Positions 15,613 through 22,612 of a stretch of 37,120 nt of DNA are shown here, piece after piece. The notes below the pieces were generated by a model. That model saw only the letters and a list, made by a program, of their open reading frames with translations, did no database searches and was not told the origin of the DNA. The position numbers were made by a program, and so were the translations under genes. Each line of letters starts with the position of its first letter. Positions within the stretch are counted from its first letter, which is position 1. The DNA comes from JANLSE01 sp038214135 (GTDB lineage Bacteria; Chloroflexota; Chloroflexia; Chloroflexales; Roseiflexaceae): the NCBI GenBank assembly GCA_038214135.1, contig JBBQSD010000055.1, positions 1-37,120 on the forward strand, read 5' to 3'.

Positions 15613-15834
15613 CTACCTCGCCCGTTTCGCTGCCTTCCATTCCACGATCAAGATGATCATGAAGATGCCGAGAAGCGCGCTGACCTGCAGCAATCCCCCG
15701 GCCCATACCCCGATAAAGCCCGTGAGCAGGCTGAGTACGACCATACCAAGGCGCAATCTGCTCGATGGAATATGGATGCAACGGCGAAAGATCACATCGC
15801 CAAGCAGGTAGAGTGCAATACCTGCGGCCAGCAA
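15613..15834 (-). pseudogene. C-terminal remnant resembling a low-temperature-requirement A (LtrA) membrane protein
   Basis: The frame encodes about 73-79 residues with two to three membrane helices: LLAAGIALYLLGDVIF, MVVLSLLTGFIGVWAGGLLQ and ALLGIFMIILIVEW. The order and spacing resemble the end of LtrA proteins, which are normally about 350-400 residues. No ATG is available, only a TTG. A stop codon lies a few codons upstream inside repeat DNA (15853-15960), which may have replaced the rest of the gene. It could instead be a small membrane protein expressed with the acetyltransferase, whose start lies 19 bases downstream. Confidence 0.45.
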
Positions 15835-15852
15835 TGCGCTGGTTGCGGGTAC

Positions 15853-15963
15853 TGATTCCTATCCTTGGTTCTTGGTGGCTGGTCGTTTTCCAGACGCAAT
15901 ATCTTGCGTCTCTACTGATTCCTATCCTTGGTTCTTGGTTCCGTAGTTCTGTAGTTCCGTGGT
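15853..15963. repeat. Repeat cluster upstream of the LtrA-like remnant
   Basis: The phrase GATTCCTATCCTTGGTTC occurs twice (about 15854 and 15910). Between them is the dispersed hairpin GACGCAA-TATC-TTGCGTC followed by TCTAC (about 15892-15914). A short imperfect repeat, CCGTAGTTCTGTAGTTCCGTGG, follows. The cluster runs into the 3' end of the neighbouring hydrolase gene. Confidence 0.6.
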
Positions 15964-16911
15964 TCACCCAAGTATTTCCCGAAAATACGCGATAATCTCC
16001 GCGCTATGCTCGCCAACATACTGATAGCCACCATAGCGATCACTACTGGGCACTGCCACCAATGGGCGGGCACGTGGTGCCGCCTCGGCCATCTGGCGAA
16101 CTTCCGCAATCGATCCCCAGGGATCGCCATCGCCCTGAATGAACAGCAGGGTCGTTTCGCCAGCCAGCGCTGCCGCTCCGGTTGGATCGATAGCATTGAG
16201 TGGTGGGCCACCAAATGCACGGTAGAATGGTTCCGAAAGCTGGAGCAGGAATGGCCCAACGAACCCAAGATTCGCAGCAGCAAAGTTGCGGGCGAAGGTC
16301 GCAATCCGTACTGGCTGGATGAGCACCGCCGCACGAATCGGCTGGATCTGGGGCAGGGCATACAACACCGTATTGGCACCCATCGAATAGCCGATCAAGC
16401 CGATCCGCTGGCTATCGACATCGCCGCGGGTGCGTAAAAAGGCCACGGCTGCTTGCAGATCACGGGCTTCGTGCAGGCCGAACGTAACTGGTGGATGGGC
16501 ATCGCTCAAGCCATGGTTGCGTAGATCAAAAAGGAGTACATGAAAGCCAGCCGCATGCAATGCCTGAGCTGGTTCCAGAAAATCGACGGTCGCATCGGGA
16601 ATTGGGAGTTGCCCAGCCAGATTGCCACAGCGATTCCACGGCCAGCCATGCACAAACACAATCGTTGGCGCTGAAGCATCGCCAGATGCTCGCAGAAACC
16701 AACCGCGCAGCCCAACTCCATCCTCAGCAAAAAACTCAACCGACTCGGCATGCATTCCCAATTCTGCTGGGCTGCGCCACAGCGGCAGCCGCCGCCCATA
16801 GATCATCAATTGCGTGAGTTTCGCACCCAATACCCCAATCCGCCCTGCAAAGATTCCCATTCCCACACCAAGTGCGAGTGCGAGAGCGCTCCGAACATTC
16901 CGTTGTGCCAT
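15964..16911 (-). CDS. Alpha/beta hydrolase, probably membrane-anchored
   Basis: This 315-residue protein has an N-terminal hydrophobic helix (ALALALGVGMGIFAGRIGVLG, 10-29). The hydrolase domain follows, with VFVHGW at 85-90 (oxyanion region), the nucleophile elbow GYSMG with S176, the acid in FIQGDGD (D261 or D263) and the catalytic H302 in GEHSAE. Start ATG 16911 has AGAGGA upstream. The domain is like secreted or membrane-bound esterases and peptidases of the FrsA/S9-like group. The substrate is unknown. No operon partner is close on the same strand. Confidence 0.85.
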   Translation of the reverse strand: MAQRNVRSALALALGVGMGIFAGRIGVLGAKLTQLMIYGRRLPLWRSPAELGMHAESVEFFAEDGVGLRGWFLRASGDASAPTIVFVHGWPWNRCGNLAGQLPIPDATVDFLEPAQALHAAGFHVLLFDLRNHGLSDAHPPVTFGLHEARDLQAAVAFLRTRGDVDSQRIGLIGYSMGANTVLYALPQIQPIRAAVLIQPVRIATFARNFAAANLGFVGPFLLQLSEPFYRAFGGPPLNAIDPTGAAALAGETTLLFIQGDGDPWGSIAEVRQMAEAAPRARPLVAVPSSDRYGGYQYVGEHSAEIIAYFREILG

Positions 16912-17033
16912 GAATGATTCCTCTTCTACGTTGCGGATTTCACCTTGGGTTCAGTTTAGAAAGAACAATGCACAAGAGTCTGATGTTTTCTTGTTCGCTC
17001 TATTCCGATACGGAAAAAGCGATGCTCACATCA

Positions 17034-17062
17034 TTGACAGATACCGCACTTGCCTTGATCAT
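17034..17062 (+). promoter_or_regulatory. Possible promoter for the 86-residue protein
   Basis: TTGACA at 17034-17039, a 17-bp spacer and GATCAT at 17057-17062 (four of six positions) lie about 55 bp before the start codon. The -10 box is weak, so this is tentative. Confidence 0.3.
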
Positions 17063-17117
17063 TGGGCAATAGTTCCCAATCAAGATCTGGCTTGAGCGTG
17101 AGGTAAAATACGAAACA

Positions 17118-17378
17118 ATGACAGACGATACAATTCCTGAGCCAAATGAGCTAAACGATGATCTGGGCTTCTCCTATCGAGTTGGCAAGGATGGCCTGGT
17201 GTTGATCTCCTGGAATGGCAAACAGGTAACCATCCTACGCGGGGACGAGGCCCAGAAGTTTTTGGCGCGCATCGAATCTCTTGATCCAGCGGGCGAACAA
17301 CAACTCATGGCGCGTGCTACCGGCAATTTCAAGCGTGGCAATGAGCGCAAGGCCGGGCAGCACCGGCGCAACCAATAG
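17118..17378 (+). CDS. Conserved-looking small hypothetical protein
   Basis: The 86-residue soluble protein has an acidic N-terminus and a central segment, LVLISWNGKQVTILRGDEAQKFLARIESLD, with predicted beta-beta-alpha character. It ends in a basic tail (NFKRGNERKAGQHRRN). GTGAGGT about 14 bases before ATG 17118 may be the ribosome site. It is one of the few plus-strand genes among minus-strand neighbours. Codon use looks normal for the region and no shadowing gene exists on the other strand. I do not recognise a family and assign no function. Confidence 0.6.
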   Translation: MTDDTIPEPNELNDDLGFSYRVGKDGLVLISWNGKQVTILRGDEAQKFLARIESLDPAGEQQLMARATGNFKRGNERKAGQHRRNQ

Positions 17379-17404
17379 AACAGTGTCGTGTATTATCCAG
17401 ATTA

Positions 17405-17482
17405 TAGGTACAACATTATCCGCAGATTGACGCAGATTATACGCACTACATTATCCGCAGATTGAGCAAATTGTGCAGATTG
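17405..17482. repeat. Short direct repeats (ACATTATCCGCAGATTG)
   Basis: The phrase TACA(A)CATTATCCGCAGATTGA occurs at about 17411 and 17452, with GCAGATT repeated in between and after. Related TTATCCGCAGATTTTGCAGATTG appears near 31239-31261. These look like dispersed non-coding repeats. They are not DnaA boxes, because the core is TTATCCGCA rather than TTATCCACA. Confidence 0.5.
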
Positions 17483-17514
17483 ATCGGGAGCCATATTTCT
17501 AACGGCTGAATGCT

Positions 17515-18021
17515 TTAGCCAATCAGTGGAATCAGATCAAGAGGCGTATCGCTATCACCAAAATAGCGGTCAATCATCGCAGGCCGGTAGATAGCCCGGT
17601 CGGTAATAATCGCACTAATAGAGGCTGGCGGCAGGTATTCCCGGCCAGGGCTTAGTGTAATCACCGATGCATCGGGCATGGCCGGGTTTGGGCCATAGGG
17701 TGCCAACAGGTAGCAGGGCAGGCCATTGGTACGCGCAAACTTCACGCAACGCCATGCAGCGCTACTACACACTGCGCCGCCATCATGCGCAACCAGCAGC
17801 GCGCCAAACAGGCACAGGCTTGGCATTATACCCTCGCGCAGATCATCAAGGCCAATCACACGCACAGCGGCGCGGGTGGCAGCATCGAGAGCAGCCAGCA
17901 GCGTGGTTAGCACTGGTTCCGCTGAGGCATCGGCGAGCACAACATCGCCAGCAACGAGTAGCTCGGCTGCGCGCCGCCCACAGCGCTCGATTGCGCGATC
18001 AGATGGTTGATTTTGTGTCAT
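17515..18021 (-). CDS. eIF-2B/MtnA-like (ISOCOT fold) domain protein, short form
   Basis: The 168-residue protein resembles the C-terminal half of translation-initiation-factor-2B-like isomerases. VRVIGLDDLRE is followed by LLVAHDGGAVCSSAAWRCVKFARTNGLPCYLLAPY, in the position of the DG-xVxNKxGT segment of MtnA. The tail ITDRAIYRPAMIDRYFGDSD is typical of the group. Full-length members have about 300 or more residues, so this is half-size and may be a regulatory or remnant form. ATG 18021 with AGAGG upstream is favoured. An in-frame extension to 18162 is encoded by tandem repeat DNA. Catalytic activity is uncertain. Confidence 0.55.
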   Translation of the reverse strand: MTQNQPSDRAIERCGRRAAELLVAGDVVLADASAEPVLTTLLAALDAATRAAVRVIGLDDLREGIMPSLCLFGALLVAHDGGAVCSSAAWRCVKFARTNGLPCYLLAPYGPNPAMPDASVITLSPGREYLPPASISAIITDRAIYRPAMIDRYFGDSDTPLDLIPLIG

Positions 18022-18035
18022 ATGTGTGCCTCTTG

Positions 18036-18283
18036 GATGCCACTGCGCGTGGCGGCGTTGCTTGGTCACTATGCGTGGCGGCGTTGCTTGGCCACTATGC
18101 GTGGCGGCGTTGCTGTACCAGAATCTGGCGTGTCCGGCCCTGCGGTCGGGGTGGACTGCCACCCCAACACCCCCAGCCAGGGACCTTGTCCCTGGACCCT
18201 GAATGGAACACCATATCCCTCAAATGTCTGTGTGTCATGCCTCGGCTGCGTCCAAGATTTGTTTTGTGGCTCGTTCTGAACGC
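18036..18283. repeat. Large dispersed intergenic element, copy B, with 26-bp tandem repeats
   Basis: A 26-bp unit beginning CACTATGCGTGGCGGCG is repeated 2.8 times at 18041-18114. Next come a CCTGCGGTCGGGGTGG...CCACCCCAAC segment, the palindrome CCAGGGAC-CTT-GTCCCTGG (18177-18195), ACCCTGAATGGA, and a TCATGCCTCGGCTG end. The same order of modules occurs inverted at 23660-23823 and partly at 12700-12815. No transposase is present. Confidence 0.7.
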
Positions 18284-18312
18284 GAGGCATCGCGTCCGTT
18301 CCGGGTTGGTTC

Positions 18313-18675
18313 TCATTCTGACTCCTGACTCCTGACTCCTGAATACGCACTCGCCTCCAATCGCAGATACATGACCACGGCCCCAATCGCGCCAATGGCC
18401 AATCCAATCAGCGCGCTGATCTGGGTATACTGTGCCTCAAGGGCCTGAATCGCCTTGCGCGCCGCACGTAGATCGATGGTTGGAGGGCCATCAAGGCTGC
18501 CGAGCACACCAGTCATATTGCCAAGTAATGCCTGTTGTTGGCCGAGAAGAACTGCGCCTGCCACACCACGCCCAGCAACATAAACCAGTAACCCAATGGC
18601 AACACCAACACAAGCAGCAATCGCCAGCCGCCAGAGCCATGCCCGAGTGCTTGCTACAACGATATCTGTTGTCAT
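18313..18675 (-). CDS. Small membrane protein with two helices, C-terminus in repeat DNA
   Basis: The 120-residue protein has two membrane helices. One is near the N-terminus (LWRLAIAACVGVAIGLLVYVAG). The other is near the end (ISALIGLAIGAIGAVVMYLRL). Between them lies a hydrophilic, probably helical stretch (RAARKAIQALEAQYTQ). ATG 18675 overlaps the stop codon of the upstream Nudix gene (ATGA), so translation is coupled. An upstream in-frame start is within the Nudix gene and is rejected. The last residues (SGVRSQESE) are encoded by the heptanucleotide repeat GACTCCT at 18320-18341, so the original C-terminus has been replaced or extended. The family is not recognised. Confidence 0.65.
   Translation of the reverse strand: MTTDIVVASTRAWLWRLAIAACVGVAIGLLVYVAGRGVAGAVLLGQQQALLGNMTGVLGSLDGPPTIDLRAARKAIQALEAQYTQISALIGLAIGAIGAVVMYLRLEASAYSGVRSQESE
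18320..18346. repeat. Heptanucleotide tandem repeat (GACTCCT)3 ending GAATAC
   Basis: Three GACTCCT units followed by GAATAC. The same heptamer, in either orientation, occurs at 21308-21332 (variant), 25103-25147 (about five units), 32871-32888, 35330-35343 and 35498-35526. Arrays often abut GAATAC/GTATTC. This copy lies inside the 3' end of a coding sequence. Confidence 0.8.
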
Positions 18676-19268
18676 ATTCCGTCGTTCAGGATACCATGCA
18701 CGGTGCGATGAACGACTGCCCGAAAGCGGCCCCAATCACGCCAGGAACCGCCAATCTCTGCATCGAACGCATCTGGTGCAGCAGCGAGATGTGCGGCCAG
18801 CGCCAGCAACTCACTCGGATCGATCTCGCGGAAATCTGCATGGCGTTCGTGGAGATCGCGGACCTCCAGCACGCCGCCGCTTTCATCAAGCAGAAACGCA
18901 AAGGTCGCAAACGAGATCGGTGGGGCATCAGGCGCTGCCAACCGATATTCAATCACTGCCAGGAAGCGCCGAATACCAACATCCAGTCCCGTCTCTTCAT
19001 CGACTTCGCGCAGTAGGCCATCCACAATATTCTCACCATGATCGACCCCACCGGTCAACAAGCGATAACATCCTGGCGGATAATAGGTTTTGATCGCGGT
19101 CAGGAGTTTGCCATTCGGGCGCCGAATCACCATACACACTTCACCATAGCGATCTGTACGGTCAAGCGGATCGAATGGCCAACCATCTAATTCCACGACA
19201 ACTCGCTTGGGCATGCCAAATTGGCCAGCCAGCGTTGTAATCTGCTGTTCAATCGATTGGGCAAGCAC
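18672..19268 (-). CDS. Nudix hydrolase
   Basis: The 198-residue protein carries a perfect Nudix box at 73-95: G73-x5-E79-x7-R87-E88-V-D-E91-E92-T-G94-L95. The box is preceded by GEVCMVIRRPNGKLLTAIK strands. These enzymes hydrolyse nucleoside diphosphates linked to another group, using Mg2+ bound by the REUxEE glutamates. GTG 19268 is the upstream start, with GGGAG behind it. M19 (PKRVVVELDGW) is a shorter alternative. Its stop codon overlaps the ATG of the next membrane-protein gene. Substrate preference cannot be read from the sequence. Confidence 0.85.
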   Translation of the reverse strand: MLAQSIEQQITTLAGQFGMPKRVVVELDGWPFDPLDRTDRYGEVCMVIRRPNGKLLTAIKTYYPPGCYRLLTGGVDHGENIVDGLLREVDEETGLDVGIRRFLAVIEYRLAAPDAPPISFATFAFLLDESGGVLEVRDLHERHADFREIDPSELLALAAHLAAAPDAFDAEIGGSWRDWGRFRAVVHRTVHGILNDGI

Positions 19269-19365
19269 TGGTTTGTGTATCTCCCGGTAGAACCGGCCTG
19301 GACGAACAAGAGAACCACCCTCACCCCCGGCCCCAAGACCGAATGAATAAAGCCTTCACAGCGCA

Positions 19366-19399
19366 TTTTCGGTTATCGGCTATCGGTCTATCGGCTATG
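19366..19399. repeat. TATCGGC repeats (same family as 22499-22612)
   Basis: The sequence contains four TATCGG units (TTATCGGCTATCGGTCTATC, then GGCTATG) in the orientation opposite to the array at 22499. The flanking stretch 19316-19330 holds a fragment of the CCCTCACCCCCGGCCCC family. Confidence 0.7.
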
Positions 19400-19404
19400 T
19401 CAGA

Positions 19405-20376
19405 TCAGCGCTGCCACACATCTGGGTTCACAAGATGATTTGGCCGTTGGCCTGCCAGCGCCATGGCAACCTGTTCACAGGCCTGGATCTGCATCAGCAC
19501 CACGCACGCACTGGTATAGGAAGCAATATGCGGCGTGCAAATTGTGTTTGGCAACCCATATAGCGGATGGTCGGCCACCGTCGGCTCAGGGTCGTACACA
19601 TCGATACCAGCGCCAGCCAGGTGGCCGCTCTGCAATGCCGCAACAAGCGCTGCTTCATCGACGATACTGCCACGCGCCACGTTGATCAGGTAGCTTCCAG
19701 GCCGCATCAGCGCCAGGGTGTGCTCATTGATCAGCCGATAGGTTTCGGGCATAGCTGGGCAATGCACCGAGACAACATGGGCTGCGCCAAGGAGCTCTGC
19801 CAATGAAGCAGTCAGGGTGACACCAAGCGCTGCTGCCCGTTCTGGGTTCGCATATGGATCGAAGGCCAGTACGCGCATGCCAAGCACTCTGGCAATCTCC
19901 GCCACCCGCCCACCTATCCGGCCAAGCCCAACCAGGCCAAGCGTTGCGCCACGCAGTTCCAGGCCAGGAGCGAGGGCACCATAGGGCGGGAAGCCAACAC
20001 CCGAACGCAACACACGGTCGGCAATAGCAACACCCTTGGCCAGATTCAGAATCAGCGCAATTGCGTGCTCGGCAGTCGATTCGGTCGGGCCATCTGGTGT
20101 ATTGATCACCATCACGCCACGCTCGGTTGCGGCTGGCACATCAATCGCATCATAGCCAATGCCAGTGCGGGCAACAGCGCGCAAACGTGGGCCGATTCGA
20201 TCAAGCGCCGGGCCATCAATAATCGTCTGACCGCCAATAATCATTGCGTCGCAGCCGGAAGCCATGGCAAACCAGGCATCACTGCGCGGCTTCGCACCCG
20301 TCACAACCTCCGTCGCGGGTGGCAGAGCTGCAAGGGCCTGCGCTTCGAATGGGCTATGGGTCCAGATGCGGGTCAT
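19405..20376 (-). CDS. D-isomer-specific 2-hydroxyacid dehydrogenase
   Basis: The 323-residue NAD-dependent enzyme has GLGRIGG at 150-156 (dinucleotide binding) and the acidic specificity residue in AFDPY (D173), which favours NAD over NADP. The catalytic set is R235 (NVARGS), E264 (DPEP) and H283 (TPHIAS). Length and order match the SerA, hydroxypyruvate-reductase and glyoxylate-reductase family. It lacks the C-terminal ACT domain of long SerA. ATG 20376 has AGGGAG upstream. It is 64 bp downstream of the PHP gene on the same strand and may be cotranscribed. The exact 2-hydroxyacid is unknown. Confidence 0.9.
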   Translation of the reverse strand: MTRIWTHSPFEAQALAALPPATEVVTGAKPRSDAWFAMASGCDAMIIGGQTIIDGPALDRIGPRLRAVARTGIGYDAIDVPAATERGVMVINTPDGPTESTAEHAIALILNLAKGVAIADRVLRSGVGFPPYGALAPGLELRGATLGLVGLGRIGGRVAEIARVLGMRVLAFDPYANPERAAALGVTLTASLAELLGAAHVVSVHCPAMPETYRLINEHTLALMRPGSYLINVARGSIVDEAALVAALQSGHLAGAGIDVYDPEPTVADHPLYGLPNTICTPHIASYTSACVVLMQIQACEQVAMALAGQRPNHLVNPDVWQR

Positions 20377-20440
20377 CTACTCACTCCCTGAAAGACTATC
20401 GTAGTCGCTATTGGCTTTGAGGCGTACCTGAAGAGTAATC

Positions 20441-21292
20441 CTATTGTAGCACGCCAACTCGTTCCAGGAATGGCATAAACGGCTCAATCGGCCAACTTGC
20501 CAATGGCTGGTGCGGGTGGTGCGAATCGGAGCCACCGCTGATCAGCAGGCCGTGCTGTTCGGCAATCGCCCGTAGGCGGGCCTGCTCTGCGGCAGCATGC
20601 GCCGGATAGAATACCTCGATCCCATCCAGGCCACAGGCTGCCATTGCTGCAATATCCGCTGCTGAGGCAGGAATAGCATAGATCCCTTTTGAGCGCCCAG
20701 GATGGGCCAGAATTGCCAGGCCACCACAGCGATGGGCAACTGCAATAATCTGATCAACCCCGATTGGAGTATAGCCACCCTCTATTTGCGTCAGAATATA
20801 GCGCATGCCTGTCACTTCATCGTCCTCGCCAGGCTGGCGTTCGATCAGATTATGGCGAGCCAGGGCTGCACCAACATCAGCGACATTCGGCGGGCGGCCA
20901 AGATCATCGAGGCCAGGCAGTGCAAACCCACGGGCAGCCAGGGTTTCACGCAGGCAGGCGGCATCGGCCATATTTTGGGTGAATACCGAATTACACAGCG
21001 CTAGCAGTTCTGGGTGATCGGGCGGCGCACCATACACAAGCGTATGCCAGAGCTTGATCGGGATTGGCGATGGCCCGTGGGCTGCAAAGCCACTATCGAT
21101 CTCAACACCAGATACCACAGGCAACCCAAGCCGCACACCGGCATCCTGTGCAGCAGCAACCGATGCCGTACTATTATGATCGGTCACAGCAATCGCCCGG
21201 AGGCCAGCACGAATCGCCTGTTCGACAAGCACATCTGGTGGCCATGTCGAATGGTGCGGTGTTGCAGTTGTATGAATATGCAGATCGATCAT
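20441..21292 (-). CDS. PHP domain phosphoesterase (TrpH/YciV-like)
   Basis: The 283-residue protein starts with the PHP motif MIDLHIHTTATPHHS (H5, H7 and the following His). It continues with AIAVTDHNS, AILAHPGRSKG and the C-terminal SGGSDSHHPHQ, giving the His/Asp set that binds a trinuclear metal centre. Relatives are 3',5'-nucleoside bisphosphate phosphatases and 5'-3' exoribonucleases (RNase AM). AAAGG lies five bases before ATG 21292. It precedes the dehydrogenase gene. Confidence 0.85.
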   Translation of the reverse strand: MIDLHIHTTATPHHSTWPPDVLVEQAIRAGLRAIAVTDHNSTASVAAAQDAGVRLGLPVVSGVEIDSGFAAHGPSPIPIKLWHTLVYGAPPDHPELLALCNSVFTQNMADAACLRETLAARGFALPGLDDLGRPPNVADVGAALARHNLIERQPGEDDEVTGMRYILTQIEGGYTPIGVDQIIAVAHRCGGLAILAHPGRSKGIYAIPASAADIAAMAACGLDGIEVFYPAHAAAEQARLRAIAEQHGLLISGGSDSHHPHQPLASWPIEPFMPFLERVGVLQ

Positions 21293-21304
21293 ATGGGCCT
21301 TTCG

Positions 21305-21477
21305 TAGAGGAGTCAGAAGTCAGAAGTCAGAATATACTTAATCAGACCCTCTATTTCATCTATACTGATCACCCGATGAAATCTCCGTGCTCTCAAGTCC
21401 GCCAGGACACAGCGTGCTGCGTCCTGGCGTGGCTACTCTGTACCTTCTGAATTCTGCTCCTGTCTCCGGAATACGTA
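21305..21477. repeat. Repeat-filled gap with strong inverted repeat at 21400-21429
   Basis: A variant heptamer array (GTCAGAA units) occupies 21310-21332. CGCCAGGAC at 21400-21408 pairs with GTCCTGGCG at 21421-21429. The stem can continue inward through CAGC/GCTG with one mismatch, giving a long hairpin. The hairpin could act as a transcription barrier between the oxidoreductase and PHP genes, but no T-run follows. Confidence 0.6.
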
Positions 21478-22470
21478 CTAATGCACCGCCACTGGTTGAT
21501 GCGTGCGGGCCGATTGATAGGCACGCTCCACAAGTTCAACTGCCCGTAGGCCATCCTCGCCCGTAATTGGTGCAGGCTTGCCAGCCTGAAGCGCCGCAAG
21601 CCAATCGCGGATCATCAGCCTATCGAAATCATCGCCCCAGGGAACCAGGCGGGCACGGATGTGGCGATTGCTATACATCTCGACGTTCTGGGCGAAGACA
21701 TCAATCGAAGAAATGCCCTGCGTTCCCGTCACTTCCATCGTCACATCGCCCCATGTCGGGAAGGATTGTGCCGGGCGCGACCAACTTGGATCGAGGCTGA
21801 CCACCACGCCATTCTCCATTGTGATCAGCACGATACCGCAATCATCAACCGGGAGTTCGTAATAGCGAGTGGCCACCTCGGCATACACCGTTCGAAACTC
21901 GCTACCCCAGATCCAGCGCAGCAGATCGGCAACATGCACAATATGATCCATAAGCGCTCCACCGCCAGCCAATGCCGGATCGCCAAACCAGCCGCCAGGG
22001 TAGGTGCCACGATTGGTTGCACGCACCATCAGCGTCTGGCCAAGCGCACCTGCGAGCACAATCTCACGCAAACGCCGAACTGCAGGGCTATAGCGAACTG
22101 GAAAGGCAGTACCAAGCCGTACATTGGCGCTATCGCACGCAGCAACCATGGCCCGCGCAGCGGCAGCGTTGGTTGCCAATGGCTTTTCGCACAGCACATG
22201 CACGCCAGCAGCGGCGGCGCGTAGCACCAGATCGTGATGGCGGGCATTCTCGGCAGCGACGATCAGAGCATCACATTTCGCCAGCAGCGCATCCAGATCG
22301 TTATGAAAGACGGTTTCGTAGCGTGCGGCAGCTTGCTCACCACGCTGCTGTTGATCATCCCACACACCAACCAGAGCTGCCTCAGGCAGCGCCTGGAGCG
22401 CCGCAGCATAGCTATTGGCATGTCCATGGGCAAAACTGGCAATTCCAACGCGTAGGGCAGTCTGAGACAT
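21478..22470 (-). CDS. Gfo/Idh/MocA family oxidoreductase (1)
   Basis: The 330-residue protein has an N-terminal Rossmann domain. The usual GxGxxG is divergent (VGIASFAHGHANSY). CEKPLATN carries the catalytic-region Lys of the family's EKP motif, and a C-terminal alpha/beta domain follows (GGWFGDPALAGGGALMDHIVHVADLLRWIWG). ATG 22470 follows AGGAAG. The longer in-frame extension to 22662 is rejected because it reads through the CCGATAG repeat array. Members oxidise or reduce sugars, inositols and their derivatives with NAD(P). A second family member lies immediately upstream on the same strand, suggesting a sugar-modifying pair. Confidence 0.85.
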   Translation of the reverse strand: MSQTALRVGIASFAHGHANSYAAALQALPEAALVGVWDDQQQRGEQAAARYETVFHNDLDALLAKCDALIVAAENARHHDLVLRAAAAGVHVLCEKPLATNAAAARAMVAACDSANVRLGTAFPVRYSPAVRRLREIVLAGALGQTLMVRATNRGTYPGGWFGDPALAGGGALMDHIVHVADLLRWIWGSEFRTVYAEVATRYYELPVDDCGIVLITMENGVVVSLDPSWSRPAQSFPTWGDVTMEVTGTQGISSIDVFAQNVEMYSNRHIRARLVPWGDDFDRLMIRDWLAALQAGKPAPITGEDGLRAVELVERAYQSARTHQPVAVH

Positions 22471-22498
22471 ATCTTCCTCAAGCATCTGATGTGAACAT

Positions 22499-22612
22499 AG
22501 CCGATAGCCGATAGCCGATAGCCGATAGCCGATAGACCGATAGCCGATAGGCCGATAGGCCGATAGACCGATAGACCGATAGACCGATAGCCGATAGCCG
22601 ATAGCCGATACC
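22499..22612. repeat. Tandem array of 7-8-bp units (AGCCGAT / AGACCGAT / AGGCCGAT)
   Basis: About 15 units are arranged without spacers. Five AGCCGAT come first, then mixed 8-bp variants with an inserted A or G, then AGCCGAT again. The array fills nearly the whole gap between the two Gfo/Idh/MocA genes. Shorter arrays occur at 19366-19399 and 25062-25086. The lack of spacers and the short unit rule out a CRISPR array. Confidence 0.85.

Noticed and set aside
17411..17470. TTATCCGCAGATT repeats considered as DnaA boxes
   Set aside because: The core is TTATCCGCA, and the copies lie in direct repeats far from the real box cluster. Similar copies occur at 31239.
22499..22612. Repeat array considered as a CRISPR
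   Set aside because: Units are 7-8 bp and contiguous with no unique spacers. No cas genes are nearby.
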